From Variovorax sp. PAMC26660 (GTDB lineage Bacteria > Pseudomonadota > Gammaproteobacteria > Burkholderiales > Burkholderiaceae_C), in assembly GCF_014302995.1 (NCBI RefSeq), contig NZ_CP060295.1, positions 868,001 to 932,000 of the forward strand: DNA of 64,000 nt, read 5' to 3'. The position numbers and the translations under genes were made by a program. Shown here in pieces: positions 46,708-56,320 of this stretch; the first letter of the stretch is position 1; every line of letters begins with the position of its first letter. The notes below the pieces were generated by a model. It was not told the DNA's origin. It ran no database searches and saw only the letters and a program-made list of their open reading frames with translations.

Positions 46708-47577
46708 ATGGCGTTCAATCCAGATCCATTCAAGCAAGCTGAATTGGAAGTGGCAAACAAGAGCATGGGCTCGCAGATTGCGCACTCCCGTCTCTTCCAC
46801 TCGACGCGCAGTGCGTTCTCGAGCAAGGGTTCTTTCGCCAGCAAGGGCATTGGAGCGGCTGTGGGCGTGGGAAAGCTGTTCCTTGCCTTGATACCGGTTC
46901 CTGTCGTGGGCTCCGTCGTAGGTGCGGTCGTCGACGCGGTCAACGGGAAGGTCCGGGGCGCACTTCATGGCAGTCATACGGGTACCGGCGCTTCGAACGA
47001 GGACATGGCCAAATTCGGCATCAAGGAGCTGACGGTCGAAAACCTCGACAGGTATCGCTGGAAGGTCGCCCAGTCTTTTGAAGCGCTCAACGAAGGAATC
47101 GGGGTCTACAACACAAGCCCCCAAAGATGCGATGACATGTACCAGTTCACTCTTTTGTACGAGCAGGTGCAGCGCCGAAAGAAGATGCTCAAGGAAGAGT
47201 TGGACAAGTTCAAGAGAGTGATGGATGCGGTGGACGGCTGGATTGCGGATCTGGAGCGTGTCCAGGAGGTGCAGCTCACGGACATGACCAACAAGATCAC
47301 GAAAAACGTGCGCGATCAAATTGCCCTGATGACTACTTTGAGCCCCAGCAATGCCGCTCAAGCCATGCAAATCACGGCGATCCAGACGCAGCATGTGGAC
47401 TGCAAACTGTGGTGCTACTGCAAAAAGCAGGCGAAGTACGACCCCAATACAGGCTGGGAGACCTTGAAGACCTACGCGGGCACGGTGTCCACCTTCCTGC
47501 AGCCGATCGCCGTGTCGGCGGTGGCGGTCACGAAGTCCGCCTACACCAACGATGCCGATAATTCGAAGTTCAACTGA
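46708..47577 (+). CDS. Unknown protein with glycine-rich hydrophobic segment at the end of the T6SS locus
   Basis: 289 residues, no family recognised. After a Ser-rich polar start (SRLFHSTRSAFSSKGSFASK) comes a hydrophobic glycine-rich stretch at residues 47-80 (GIGAAVGVGKLFLALIPVPV, then VGSVVGAVVDAVNG) resembling glycine-zipper membrane-insertion segments. The rest is helical and charged (EQVQRRKKMLKEELDKFKRVMD), with three Cys near DCKLWCYCKK. No signal peptide. By eye its codons are less GC-rich than those of the neighbours, suggesting separate acquisition. Position after tssA and its build make it a candidate T6SS cargo or pore-forming effector, but that is inference. Start has GAGGAAAAG upstream. 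Confidence 0.6.
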   Translation: MAFNPDPFKQAELEVANKSMGSQIAHSRLFHSTRSAFSSKGSFASKGIGAAVGVGKLFLALIPVPVVGSVVGAVVDAVNGKVRGALHGSHTGTGASNEDMAKFGIKELTVENLDRYRWKVAQSFEALNEGIGVYNTSPQRCDDMYQFTLLYEQVQRRKKMLKEELDKFKRVMDAVDGWIADLERVQEVQLTDMTNKITKNVRDQIALMTTLSPSNAAQAMQITAIQTQHVDCKLWCYCKKQAKYDPNTGWETLKTYAGTVSTFLQPIAVSAVAVTKSAYTNDADNSKFN

Positions 47578-47623
47578 GTCTTTCCTGCCCTGACGCACCG
47601 GTCGACACGCGTGCGCGGCGAGC

Positions 47624-47639
47624 TCACCAGATATGGTGA
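47624..47639. promoter_or_regulatory. Candidate operator upstream of the two-component pair
   Basis: TCACCA-GATA-TGGTGA is a perfect dyad with 6-bp arms and 4-nt centre, 73 nt before the regulator start. It lies between two copies of CACGCGTGCG (47606-47615 and 47683-47692). Could bind the regulator encoded downstream; no proof from sequence. Confidence 0.35.
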
Positions 47640-47711
47640 TTTCCGATGTCCGCCGGGCGGTCAGACTCGCCGGACACATGAGCACGCGTGCGATCGCGGC
47701 GAAGGAAGCAA

Positions 47712-48503
47712 ATGGCAATGGAATCAGGCGGCCCGGCGCGCACTCTGCAGCTGGGCCCCGAAGGCGGGCGCGACGCGGTTCTTCCGGCCCCCGTGCTGGT
47801 GGTCGAGGACGATGCGTTGATGCAGCGCCGCATCTACGGCGTGCTGGCGGCGCTGGGCTACGGCAATGACGCGCTGGTCTTCGCCAAGTCGATCGCGCAG
47901 GCGCGCGCCCACATGGCCGCGCAGCCGCATGCGCTGGCGCTGGTGGACATCGGCCTGCCCGACGGCAGCGGCGTGTCGCTGATCGAGGAACTGAGGGCCG
48001 ACGACCCCGCCTTGCCGATCCTCGTCATCTCGGCCTGGAGCACGGAAGACGTCATCCTGAATGCGTTGCGCAGCGGCGCGACCGGCTATGTATTGAAGGA
48101 GCGCGACGACATCGAGTTGTCGCTGTCGGTGCGCAGCGTGCTGCGTGGCGGCGCACCCATCGATCCCTTCATCGCCCGGCGCATCCTCGAGCTGGCACAT
48201 TCACCGCCGACCGCGGCCAACGATGACGCGGCGCCCGCCGCGACGCATGCGACGGCACCCGCTTCGCCGCGCCGCGAGGAAGCGCGGGCGGATGGGGGAC
48301 GACCCGATGTCGACCTGACACCGCGCGAACGCGAGATCCTGCAGTTCGTCGCGCAGGGCCTGACCAACCGGGAGATTGCGCAGCAGCTCCTCCTGTCCCG
48401 ACATACCGTTGAATGCCACATCAAGCACATCTACCAAAAGCTCGCCGTTTCGAGTCGGACCAAGGCGGTCTTCGAGGCGCGCTCTCGTGGCTTGTTGCCC
48501 TGA
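47712..48503 (+). CDS. NarL/FixJ-family response regulator
   Basis: 263 residues from ATG 47712 (MAMESGG; an ATG 6 nt later is also possible). The receiver has VLVVEDDALMQRRIYGVL with the acidic pair, the phospho-acceptor in ALVDIGLPDGSG, and VISAWS and GYVLKERDDIE for the switch and lysine. An Ala/Pro linker is followed by a LuxR-type HTH: LTPREREILQFVAQGLTNREIAQQLLLSRHTVECHIKHIYQKL. Paired with the kinase whose gene overlaps its end. Sits directly after the T6SS locus, so regulation of T6SS is plausible but not shown. Confidence 0.93.
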   Translation: MAMESGGPARTLQLGPEGGRDAVLPAPVLVVEDDALMQRRIYGVLAALGYGNDALVFAKSIAQARAHMAAQPHALALVDIGLPDGSGVSLIEELRADDPALPILVISAWSTEDVILNALRSGATGYVLKERDDIELSLSVRSVLRGGAPIDPFIARRILELAHSPPTAANDDAAPAATHATAPASPRREEARADGGRPDVDLTPREREILQFVAQGLTNREIAQQLLLSRHTVECHIKHIYQKLAVSSRTKAVFEARSRGLLP

Positions 48504-50377
48504 TCCTGCTGCTCACGGCCACCGGTGCCTGGAGCCAGGACTGCGCGCCCCGCATCGAGGCCGTGTCGGTGTTGCGCGCCGCGCCGGACATCCGCGATCC
48601 GGCGGCGCTGCCACGGACCGGCTGGGAGCCCGCCAGCCTGCCGGACCGCTGGACGCAGCGATGGTCCGATTTCAAAGGCACGGCGTGGTATCGCATCGAC
48701 TGGAGCCTGCCCTGTGCGGCCCAGGCCGGCAACGCCGACAGCGCCGCGCAGTTGGGCGTGGCGCTGGACTACCTCAACATGGCCGGCGCTGTCTTCGTCA
48801 ACCAGACCTTGCTCTGGCGCGATCCCAGCCTCGTGGAACCGCTGAGCCGCAGCTGGAACATGCCGCGCTTCTTCGCCCTTCCGTCCGCGGCGCTGCGGCC
48901 TGAAGGCAACGCCCTGTTCATCCAGGTCGTCGGCGCCAGCCGTTTCGACTCCGGCCTGGGCAACCTGATGATCGCGAGCGTCGACGCGGCGGCATCGCAC
49001 GCGCAGAACCGGAGCTTCTTTGTCCGCACCTTGCCGGGCATCAACCTGGTCATCTCGGCCACGCTCGGTGCCTTCTTCCTGGCGCTGTGGCTGTTACGCC
49101 GCCAGGACAGCGCCTACGGGTGGTACGCCCTGACCTCCGCCACCTGGCTGCTGTTCTTCAGCAATACCGTGGTCACGACGCCCTGGCCTTTCAGCACCAC
49201 CGAAGGCTGGTCGCGCCTTGTCACGGTCAGCATGACTTTCTTTTGCAACGCCCTGTGCATGTTCCTGTGGGCCTTCGGCGGTCAGCGCTTCCCGCGCCTG
49301 GCGCGCACGCTGTGGGCCGTCAGCGGCGCGGTTGCACTGCTGTTCCTGTTCATGCCCCCGAGCTGGTATGCGAACGCGACACGCACCGTCTTCTTTAGCT
49401 GCGTGCTGCTTTTCATCGCGGCCTGCCTGCAGTTCATCGTGCGGGCAAGTCGCACGCGCGAGATCGAACACCTGCTGCTGGCGGCGTGCCTTGTGGGTTT
49501 TCTGGTCGCGGCGGTACACGACACGCTGCTGGTGCTGGGCCTCATCGGCGCGGGCTCCGCCTACACGCCGATCACTTCGCCCCTGATCACGATCGGCATG
49601 ACGCTGATCCTCGCCAGCCGGTTCGCGCGCAGCGTGAAGCGGGCCGAGTCCTTCAATGTCGAGCTCGAGGGGCAGGTCCGCCTCGCCCGCGACGACCTGG
49701 CACGCACGCTGACGCGCGAGCATCGGCTGGAACTCGACAACGTGCGCCTGAGCGAACGCCTCCAGGTCGCGCACGACCTGCACGACGGCCTCGGCGGCTC
49801 GCTGGTGCGCTCGATCGCGCTGGTGGAACAGTCGGGGCAGGCGATCGAGGTCAAGCAGTACCTGTCGATGTTCAAGTCGCTGCGCGACGATCTGCGCCAG
49901 GTGATCGACACCAGCAGCAGCGCGTCCACCACCGTGGCTGATACGCCATTGCAGTGGCTGGCGCCGATCCGCTACCGCTTCGTCCAGCTGTTCGACGAAC
50001 TCGGCATCGACAGCGAATGGCAGGTTCCGCCGACCTGGCCATCGCCGCTGTCCACCAAGCAGTTGCTCGGCCTGACACGCATCCTGGAAGAAGCGCTGAC
50101 CAACGCCATCAAGCACAGCCGCGCCACCCGCCTGCACGTCTCGCTGTCGGTACAGGCCGATGGCCAGACGCGGCTGGCGGTAGAGGACAACGGCGTCGGT
50201 TTCGACGCGGCCATGGTGTCGGAGTCCATGCTCGGCATCGGCCTGCGCAGCATGGAGGCGCGCGCCAGCCGGATCGGCGCAGAGTTCCGGATCACCTCGT
50301 CGTGCGAGGGAAGCCTCATCGAGGCACGCATCGACGCCGCGCCGGGCGCCGGAAGGGGTGCTCCGCCTGATACATGA
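48413..50377 (+). CDS. Membrane sensor histidine kinase (HisKA_3 type) with 7TM-like sensor
   Basis: 654 residues. ATG 48413 lies inside the regulator gene (91-nt overlap, different frame); no later start codon precedes the signal-like helix WLVALILLLTATGAWS, so the overlap seems real. A periplasmic beta-rich domain (about 45-200) is followed by about seven membrane helices (about 205-400), a 7TMR-DISM-like layout. Then comes a short coiled coil, the HisKA_3 box LQVAHDLHDGLGGSLVRSIA with the phospho-histidine, and the ATPase with EEALTNAIKHSRA (N box) and VEDNGVGFD (G1). Partner of the NarL-type regulator upstream. Confidence 0.92.
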   Translation: MPHQAHLPKARRFESDQGGLRGALSWLVALILLLTATGAWSQDCAPRIEAVSVLRAAPDIRDPAALPRTGWEPASLPDRWTQRWSDFKGTAWYRIDWSLPCAAQAGNADSAAQLGVALDYLNMAGAVFVNQTLLWRDPSLVEPLSRSWNMPRFFALPSAALRPEGNALFIQVVGASRFDSGLGNLMIASVDAAASHAQNRSFFVRTLPGINLVISATLGAFFLALWLLRRQDSAYGWYALTSATWLLFFSNTVVTTPWPFSTTEGWSRLVTVSMTFFCNALCMFLWAFGGQRFPRLARTLWAVSGAVALLFLFMPPSWYANATRTVFFSCVLLFIAACLQFIVRASRTREIEHLLLAACLVGFLVAAVHDTLLVLGLIGAGSAYTPITSPLITIGMTLILASRFARSVKRAESFNVELEGQVRLARDDLARTLTREHRLELDNVRLSERLQVAHDLHDGLGGSLVRSIALVEQSGQAIEVKQYLSMFKSLRDDLRQVIDTSSSASTTVADTPLQWLAPIRYRFVQLFDELGIDSEWQVPPTWPSPLSTKQLLGLTRILEEALTNAIKHSRATRLHVSLSVQADGQTRLAVEDNGVGFDAAMVSESMLGIGLRSMEARASRIGAEFRITSSCEGSLIEARIDAAPGAGRGAPPDT

Positions 50378-50722
50378 GGGCGCCGGGAGCGCGGCAGAAT
50401 GTGCGGTGAAATCACATCCACGGTGGACATCTCCCGCAGACACTCGCCCATTTCATGAAAATCGCCAAACGGAATTTCCAGTTGCGCAGAGATCCGTGCA
50501 ATCGGCACGCCGAGAGGGCAGATCGGAAACTGCATCCGCAAGGATTCGCTTTCCAGTAAAGGTCGAAGATAGCTCATTGGTCTGAATGACAGGTTCTGGC
50601 CGCTTGTAGCACGGTCGCGAGTTCCACCCCGATCTGCGTGCTGCTCAGACGCTCAATACCAAAGCCATCAGCAGGCATGCCCCTCGGCCGACGTTCGTAG
50701 TTCCGGCCGCAGGTTCAATCGA
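50378..50722. other. Gap without a supportable gene
   Basis: About 345 nt. A minus-strand frame from 50577 opens MSYLRPLLESESLRMQFPIC and continues LGVPIARISAQLEIPFGDFH before running out over the kinase gene in antisense. It may be the start of a lost gene but I recognise no family. Nothing else found; no terminator for the kinase gene is evident. Confidence 0.3.
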
Positions 50723-51070
50723 TCACCGACGGAAAAGGCGAATCGCCCCCCAAAGCGACGGAAATGCCAGCAGCGAAAACACCGCAATTTGCTTGAGAAC
50801 ATCACGAAGCATCGATGGCTCAACTCTTCCGTCGGTTGATCTCGTGATGACCTCGGTTTCTCGCTGCGCATTCACCCCTACTTCGGAGTAGTAGCCCTGC
50901 GGCGGCGCTGGTAGAAGAAAGAAGACCGCAACGTAGAGCAGATACATCGCGCACAGTGTCAGAACGACAAAGAGCCAAGGGCGAGAGATTGTTGGCCATG
51001 CAAGGAGCGCGCTTCCAGCAACGTAGATTGCAGGAAGAATCACGATAACGAGCATTTCGAGCAAGAGCAT
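50723..51070 (-). CDS. Small membrane protein of unknown function
   Basis: 115 residues from ATG 51068-51070 (MLLLEMLVIVILPAIYVAGS). Two hydrophobic helices lie in the first half (about 4-24 and 30-52), then a polar stretch with QGYYSEVGVNAQRETEVITRSTDGRVEPS, and a third helix near the end (LKQIAVFSLLAFPSLWGAIR). An ATG at 51115 would add 15 basic residues. No family recognised. Alone on the minus strand between a kinase and the DTW gene; the 281 nt upstream hold no clear gene. Confidence 0.5.
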   Translation of the reverse strand: MLLLEMLVIVILPAIYVAGSALLAWPTISRPWLFVVLTLCAMYLLYVAVFFLLPAPPQGYYSEVGVNAQRETEVITRSTDGRVEPSMLRDVLKQIAVFSLLAFPSLWGAIRLFRR

Positions 51071-51351
51071 CCGGAACCCAGTGTGGAGGTGAGCGTGTGA
51101 CCGACAGCGGCGCACCGAATCGTCGCAAAAAACTTACCTGACTGGCGGGGCTGCTCACCCGAGCGGCGCGTCGTTGAATGCCCGCAATGCCATTCGTCAA
51201 AAAGAGGGCATCTACCACCCCACCGCCATCGGCGGATATGGGCCCACTGCGGTCTTCCGACATTGTCCAAAGCTGCCGGTCGTCGCGCCAAAGCCAAGCG
51301 ACATCTCCTTCCACGCATTGTCTAGCCAGGCATGCTGAATAAAATCCAGCC

Positions 51352-52014
51352 ATGTCCGCCGCTTTAGTCCCACGCCCCCAGTGCACCGCTTGCCTGCGCC
51401 CGCTCAGCGCCTGCATTTGCCGCTGGGTCGCGCCCACCGCCCACGCGGTGGAGGTACTGGTGCTGCAGCACCCGCTGGAGGTACACCAGGCCAAAGGCAG
51501 TGCCCGCCTGCTGCACCTCAGCTTGGCGCACTGCCGCTTGGTGGTGGGTGAGGCATTTGCCGTGCCAGTCTGGCCGGTGGACGGCAAGCACACGCTGCTG
51601 CTGTACCCAGACAGTCTGCAAGATACCGCCCCGGACCTGCGGGTCCCGCCCCCGCTACCGTCCGAGTGGCCGCAAGCCCAGTCGCGCCTGCGCCTGGTCG
51701 TGCTGGACGGCACCTGGCGCAAAAGCCGAAAGATGCTCTACCAAAGCCCGCCACTGCAACAGTTGCCCCGCTTGGCCCTGCACAACGTGCCGCCTTCGCA
51801 CTACCGTATCCGCAAAGCCCATGGGCCCGACCAACTGTCCACGCTGGAGGCGACCTGCTACGCCTTGTGCCAACTGGAAGGCGGTGCAGCGCGGTTCCAG
51901 CCCTTGTTGGATGCCTTCGACGGGTTTGTAGAGTACTTGGAGCAGGCTGGCGGGCAGCGAAACGCGCAAACTGACAAGTCCTGCCCTCGACCAAGGGTTA
52001 CAGGGTTCATTTAA
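51352..52014 (+). CDS. tapT: DTW-domain tRNA-uridine aminocarboxypropyltransferase
   Basis: 220 residues. N-terminal zinc-type cysteines CTACLRPLSACIC (about 11-23), then VEVLVLQHPLEVHQAKGSARLL. The DTW signature appears as LVVLDGTWRKSRKML (here DGTW) and the late LSTLEATCYAL. Family members (TapT/TuaA) transfer the 3-amino-3-carboxypropyl group from SAM to uridine 47 of tRNAs to make acp3U. Close to a tRNA gene, though convergent with it. The symbol is a family-level assignment. Confidence 0.85.
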   Translation: MSAALVPRPQCTACLRPLSACICRWVAPTAHAVEVLVLQHPLEVHQAKGSARLLHLSLAHCRLVVGEAFAVPVWPVDGKHTLLLYPDSLQDTAPDLRVPPPLPSEWPQAQSRLRLVVLDGTWRKSRKMLYQSPPLQQLPRLALHNVPPSHYRIRKAHGPDQLSTLEATCYALCQLEGGAARFQPLLDAFDGFVEYLEQAGGQRNAQTDKSCPRPRVTGFI

Positions 52015-52017
52015 GCG

Positions 52018-52038
52018 ACCAGCTAAATGGCTGGTTTT
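52018..52038 (+). terminator. Intrinsic terminator of the DTW gene
   Basis: ACCAGC (52018-52023), loop TAAATG, GCTGGT (52030-52035), then TTT. The hairpin begins 4 nt after the stop codon of the DTW gene and has the stem-plus-T-tract build of a Rho-independent terminator. Confidence 0.6.
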
Positions 52039-52183
52039 GGCCGCGTTGTGCCCGCTGCCTTACTCTTCTGTTTGCTGGACTTCGGCCTGGCGCCAACACC
52101 CACCGCGCACGGGGGCAAACCAAAACATGGGCAAAACCATTGCACGCGGCCAGCCAACCAGTGCTCCAAGCCCCGCGCCCAGC

Positions 52184-52219
52184 AAAAAGCCCCAGTAACA
52201 AGGGCTGCTACTGGGGCTT
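52184..52219 (-). terminator. Intrinsic terminator of tRNA-Ser
   Basis: AAGCCCCAGTA (52187-52197) and TACTGGGGCTT (52209-52219) are perfect complements over 11 bp around an 11-nt loop. Read on the minus strand, the stem is followed by a run of T (AAAAA at 52184-52188 on the plus strand). It lies 5 nt after the tRNA-Ser 3' end, so it should terminate the tRNA, and probably serS, transcript. Confidence 0.85.
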
Positions 52220-52224
52220 GAGTT

Positions 52225-52314
52225 TGGAGGAGAGGGAGGGATTCGAACCCTCGGTACTATCGCTAGTACGCCTGATTTCGAGTCAGGTACATTCGACCAC
52301 TCTGCCACCTCTCC
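52225..52314 (-). tRNA. tRNA-Ser (anticodon CGA)
   Basis: On the minus strand, acceptor GGAGAGG (from 52314) pairs with CCTCTCC (52229-52235). The anticodon arm is CCTGA-CTCGAAA-TCAGG, giving anticodon CGA (reads UCG). A long variable arm, GTACTAGCGATAGTAC, marks a class II tRNA. The T arm is GAGGG-TTCGAAT-CCCTC. CCA is encoded (52225-52227). The discriminator base reads T, not the G usual for serine tRNAs. It lies 58 nt downstream of serS on the same strand. Confidence 0.95.
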
Positions 52315-52372
52315 GGTGCTGTCGAGCCTTCGATTATAGCGGATGAAATCCCGCTTTTTTGAAGCCCCTGCT

Positions 52373-53713
<1,341 letters not shown>

Positions 53714-53756
53714 TTAGGTGGGCGCGGCATCGGCCGTGCCCACCCTGCCCGCGGGA

Positions 53757-54713
53757 TCAGGCGACGGTGGCCGGATCGACGTTCGCGCCGCAGATGATCA
53801 GGCACACCTTCTCGCCTTCGCGCGGCACGTAGGCGCCGGTCTGCAGCGCCGCCAGCGGCAGTGCGGCGGCAGCCTCGACGGCGAGCTTCATCTCTTTCCA
53901 CATCCACTGCTGCGCGGCACGGATCGACTCGTCGGACAGCAGCAGCGCGTCTTGCACCTGCTGCTGCGTGATCTCCCACGCGATGGCGCCGATGCGGCGC
54001 GCGCCGAGCGAATCGGCCGCAATGCCGCTCACGTCGACATCAACCGGCTCGCCGGCCTCGCGGGCGCGGAACAGCGTGGGCGACTTCTCGGGTTCGAGCG
54101 CCACCACACGGGCGCGCTTCTCGAACCAGCCGGCCAGGCCACCGATCAGGCCGCCACCACCGACGCTCACCAGCACCGAATCGGGCAGGCCGCCCTGCGT
54201 TTCGATCTCGTGCCCCAGCGTGCCTGCGCCAGCCACCACTTCGGGCTGGTCGTAGGCGTGGGTCAGCAAGGCGCCGGTTTCCTTCTGGCGCGTCAGGCAG
54301 GCAGCCAGTGCGTCGGGGTACAGCTCACCGACCACGACCACTTCAGCGCCCAGCGCCCGCAAACGCGCACGCTTGGCTTCGGGCGACACACCGGGCAGGA
54401 ACACCTGGCAGCGCACGCCCAGCGCCTTGGCTGCGGCTGCGGTGGCAATGCCGGCATTGCCACCGGATGCCACGACCACACCGCTTTCGGGGATGTCGTT
54501 GGCCAGCAGCCGGTTCATCATGCCGCGCGCCTTGAAACTGCCGCTGACCTGCATGTGTTCGAGCTTGAGCCAGACCTCGACGCCCGGCACCGTGATGCCG
54601 AACGCGGCCGCCGGCAGCTTCCAGAGCGGGGTTTCACGCAGAAAATTGCCGGAACGCTCGCGCAGCCTTTGGATGGCGCTATCTATTTCAGAGCGCCAGT
54701 TGGTTGTATTCAT
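53757..54713 (-). CDS. Threonine/serine dehydratase-like PLP enzyme
   Basis: 318 residues from ATG 54711-54713. Fold type II PLP enzyme with the Schiff-base lysine in VSGSFKARGMMNRLL, the phosphate-binding loop SGGNAGIATAAAAKALG, and the glycine-rich VSVGGGGLIGGLAGWF. The length is that of catabolic/short threonine dehydratases without a regulatory ACT domain. Substitution of Asn in SGGNAGI is normal for the group. Serine racemase or hydroxy-aspartate dehydratase activity cannot be excluded. Lies 5 nt after ispH. Confidence 0.88.
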   Translation of the reverse strand: MNTTNWRSEIDSAIQRLRERSGNFLRETPLWKLPAAAFGITVPGVEVWLKLEHMQVSGSFKARGMMNRLLANDIPESGVVVASGGNAGIATAAAAKALGVRCQVFLPGVSPEAKRARLRALGAEVVVVGELYPDALAACLTRQKETGALLTHAYDQPEVVAGAGTLGHEIETQGGLPDSVLVSVGGGGLIGGLAGWFEKRARVVALEPEKSPTLFRAREAGEPVDVDVSGIAADSLGARRIGAIAWEITQQQVQDALLLSDESIRAAQQWMWKEMKLAVEAAAALPLAALQTGAYVPREGEKVCLIICGANVDPATVA

Positions 54714-54718
54714 GGTGT

Positions 54719-55687
54719 TCAAGAGATGTGCCCTGGGGGCGGAATGTCGTCGAGCTTCAGGCCCTTGGGGAGCGGGAACTTGATGGTTTCCTCGATGCCG
54801 TCCATCTTGCGGACCGACACCGCGCCGAGCGCGCGCACGCGGTCGATCACCTCGCGCACCAGCACTTCGGGCGCCGAGGCACCAGCCGTGAGTCCGATGC
54901 GCGTCTTGCCGTCGAACCACTCGGGCTTGAGCTCGTCGGCCGAATCGACCATGTAGCTTTCGGTGCCCAGGCGCTGGGCCAGTTCGCGCAGCCGGTTGCT
55001 GTTGGAGCTGGTGGGGCTGCCGACCACGATCACGAGATCGACCTGCGGGCTCATGATCTTCACCGCGTCCTGGCGGTTCTGGGTGGCGTAGCAGATGTCC
55101 TGCTGCTTGGGCTCGCGCACTTTGGGAAAGCGCGCGCGCACGGCAGCCGCGATCTCGGCTGCGTCGTCCACGCTCAGCGTGGTCTGGGTGACGACCGCGA
55201 GCTTGTCGGTCTGCCCGGGCGACACCGTCGCCACGTCCTTCACGTCTTCCACGAGGTGGATGCCGCTGGACAACTGGCCCATCGTGCCCTCGACCTCGGG
55301 GTGCCCCTTGTGGCCGATCATGATGAACTCGTAGCCTTCCTTGGCGAGCTTGGCAACCTCGACGTGCACCTTGGTCACCAGCGGGCAGGTGGCGTCGAAG
55401 ATCTCGAAGCCGCGATCGCGCGCCTCCTGCTCCACCGCCTTGCTCACGCCGTGCGCGCTGAACACCAGCGTGGCGCCGGGCGGCACATCGGACAGTTCCT
55501 CGATGAAGATCGCACCCTTGGCCTTGAGCTCGTTCACCACATAGGTGTTGTGCACGATCTCGTGGCGCACGTAGATCGGTGCGCCGAACTTGGCGAGCGC
55601 ACGCTCGACGATCTCGATGGCACGGTCGACCCCGGCGCAGAAACCGCGCGGCTCGGCCAGGAGGACTTCGGAGATGTCGGGGTTCAT
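54719..55687 (-). CDS. ispH: 4-hydroxy-3-methylbut-2-enyl diphosphate reductase IspH (LytB)
   Basis: 322 residues. Last step of the MEP isoprenoid pathway, an iron-sulfur enzyme making IPP and DMAPP. The three cluster cysteines sit in AEPRGFCAGVDRAIEIVE (C17), FDATCPLVTKVHVEV and QDICYATQNRQDAV. The catalytic glutamate is in GHPEVEGTMGQ. Substrate-binding histidines and the SSNSNRL segment are present. Downstream of fkpB as in many proteobacteria. Confidence 0.98.
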   Translation of the reverse strand: MNPDISEVLLAEPRGFCAGVDRAIEIVERALAKFGAPIYVRHEIVHNTYVVNELKAKGAIFIEELSDVPPGATLVFSAHGVSKAVEQEARDRGFEIFDATCPLVTKVHVEVAKLAKEGYEFIMIGHKGHPEVEGTMGQLSSGIHLVEDVKDVATVSPGQTDKLAVVTQTTLSVDDAAEIAAAVRARFPKVREPKQQDICYATQNRQDAVKIMSPQVDLVIVVGSPTSSNSNRLRELAQRLGTESYMVDSADELKPEWFDGKTRIGLTAGASAPEVLVREVIDRVRALGAVSVRKMDGIEETIKFPLPKGLKLDDIPPPGHIS

Positions 55688-55698
55688 CGTGCCTCCTG

Positions 55699-55769
55699 CC
55701 GGGCCGCCCCAAAGGAGACACGCGCCCCCTCGGGGGGCAGCGATACGCGAAGCGATGAGCGTGGGGGCG
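55699..55769. repeat. GC-rich hairpin repeat between ispH and fkpB
   Basis: Contains CGCGCCCCCTCGGGGGGCAGCG, a 6-bp GCCCCC/GGGGGC hairpin (55724-55738) with 3-nt loop. It is followed by GAAGCGATGAGCGTGGGGGCG, whose GGGGGCG can pair with the same C-run. C-run/G-run elements of this style are common between genes in Comamonadaceae as I recall. It falls between the two genes of the ispH operon, so it may modulate read-through. Confidence 0.55.
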
Positions 55770-56213
55770 TCATAGAACTCCGATCAGCTTCACTTCAAAG
55801 GTCACGGGCTGGCCGGCCAGCGGATGATTGAAGTCGAAGCGCACGGCGGTCTCGTTCGATTCGATCACCGCGCCTGCGTAGCTGCCCGTGCCGTCTGGCG
55901 TGGGGAACTGCACGACATCGCCGTTGGCGTACTGCTCGTCGGGATCGCCCATCTTCGCGAGCAGCTTCTTGGCCACCCATTGCTGCATTTCGGGATTGCG
56001 CTCGCCGAAAGCCTCGCCGGCCGGCAGCTCGAAGGTGGCGTGCGTGCCCTCTTCCAGACCCAGCAGGCGCTGCTCCATGGCAGGCGAAAGCTCGCCGGTG
56101 CCGAGCGACAGGGTCGCGGGCTTGTCGGCAAAGGTGTTGATGATGTCGCCCGCCGGACCGGCCAGCCGGTAGTGCAGGGTCAGGAAGGAGCCGGAAGTCA
56201 CAACATGGGACAT
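55770..56213 (-). CDS. fkpB: FKBP-type peptidyl-prolyl isomerase FkpB (SlpA-like)
   Basis: 147 residues from ATG 56211-56213 (MSHVVTSGSFLTLHYRL). The FKBP core has the inserted-flap architecture of SlyD/SlpA: GDIINTFADKPATLSLGTGELSPAMEQRLLGLEEGTHATFELPAGEAFGERN, and the late FDFNHPLAGQPVTFEVKLIGV. Lacks the His-rich SlyD tail, so SlpA/FkpB fits better. An ATG 27 nt upstream is possible. Precedes ispH, the classical neighbour. Confidence 0.92.
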   Translation of the reverse strand: MSHVVTSGSFLTLHYRLAGPAGDIINTFADKPATLSLGTGELSPAMEQRLLGLEEGTHATFELPAGEAFGERNPEMQQWVAKKLLAKMGDPDEQYANGDVVQFPTPDGTGSYAGAVIESNETAVRFDFNHPLAGQPVTFEVKLIGVL

Positions 56214-56320
56214 GGAGGCATCAGAGGTGGGCAAAGACAAGGTGGGTGTCCCGATAAACTGGCCCTCATTTTAAGGATCGGGACTTCGACCCGCATCCGC
56301 CAAGGTTTCAGCAGGGTTTC

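Noticed and set aside
49972..50577. Minus-strand 201-codon frame opening MSYLRPLLESES
   Set aside because: Most of it is antisense to the kinase ATPase domain. The free first 60 codons match nothing I know, so only the gap is described.
50820..51722. Minus-strand 300-codon frame containing DVAWLWRDDRQLWTMSEDRS
   Set aside because: The middle part looks somewhat protein-like, but the frame runs antisense through the DTW-domain gene and in another frame through the small membrane protein. At most a short remnant around 51090-51330; too little to call.
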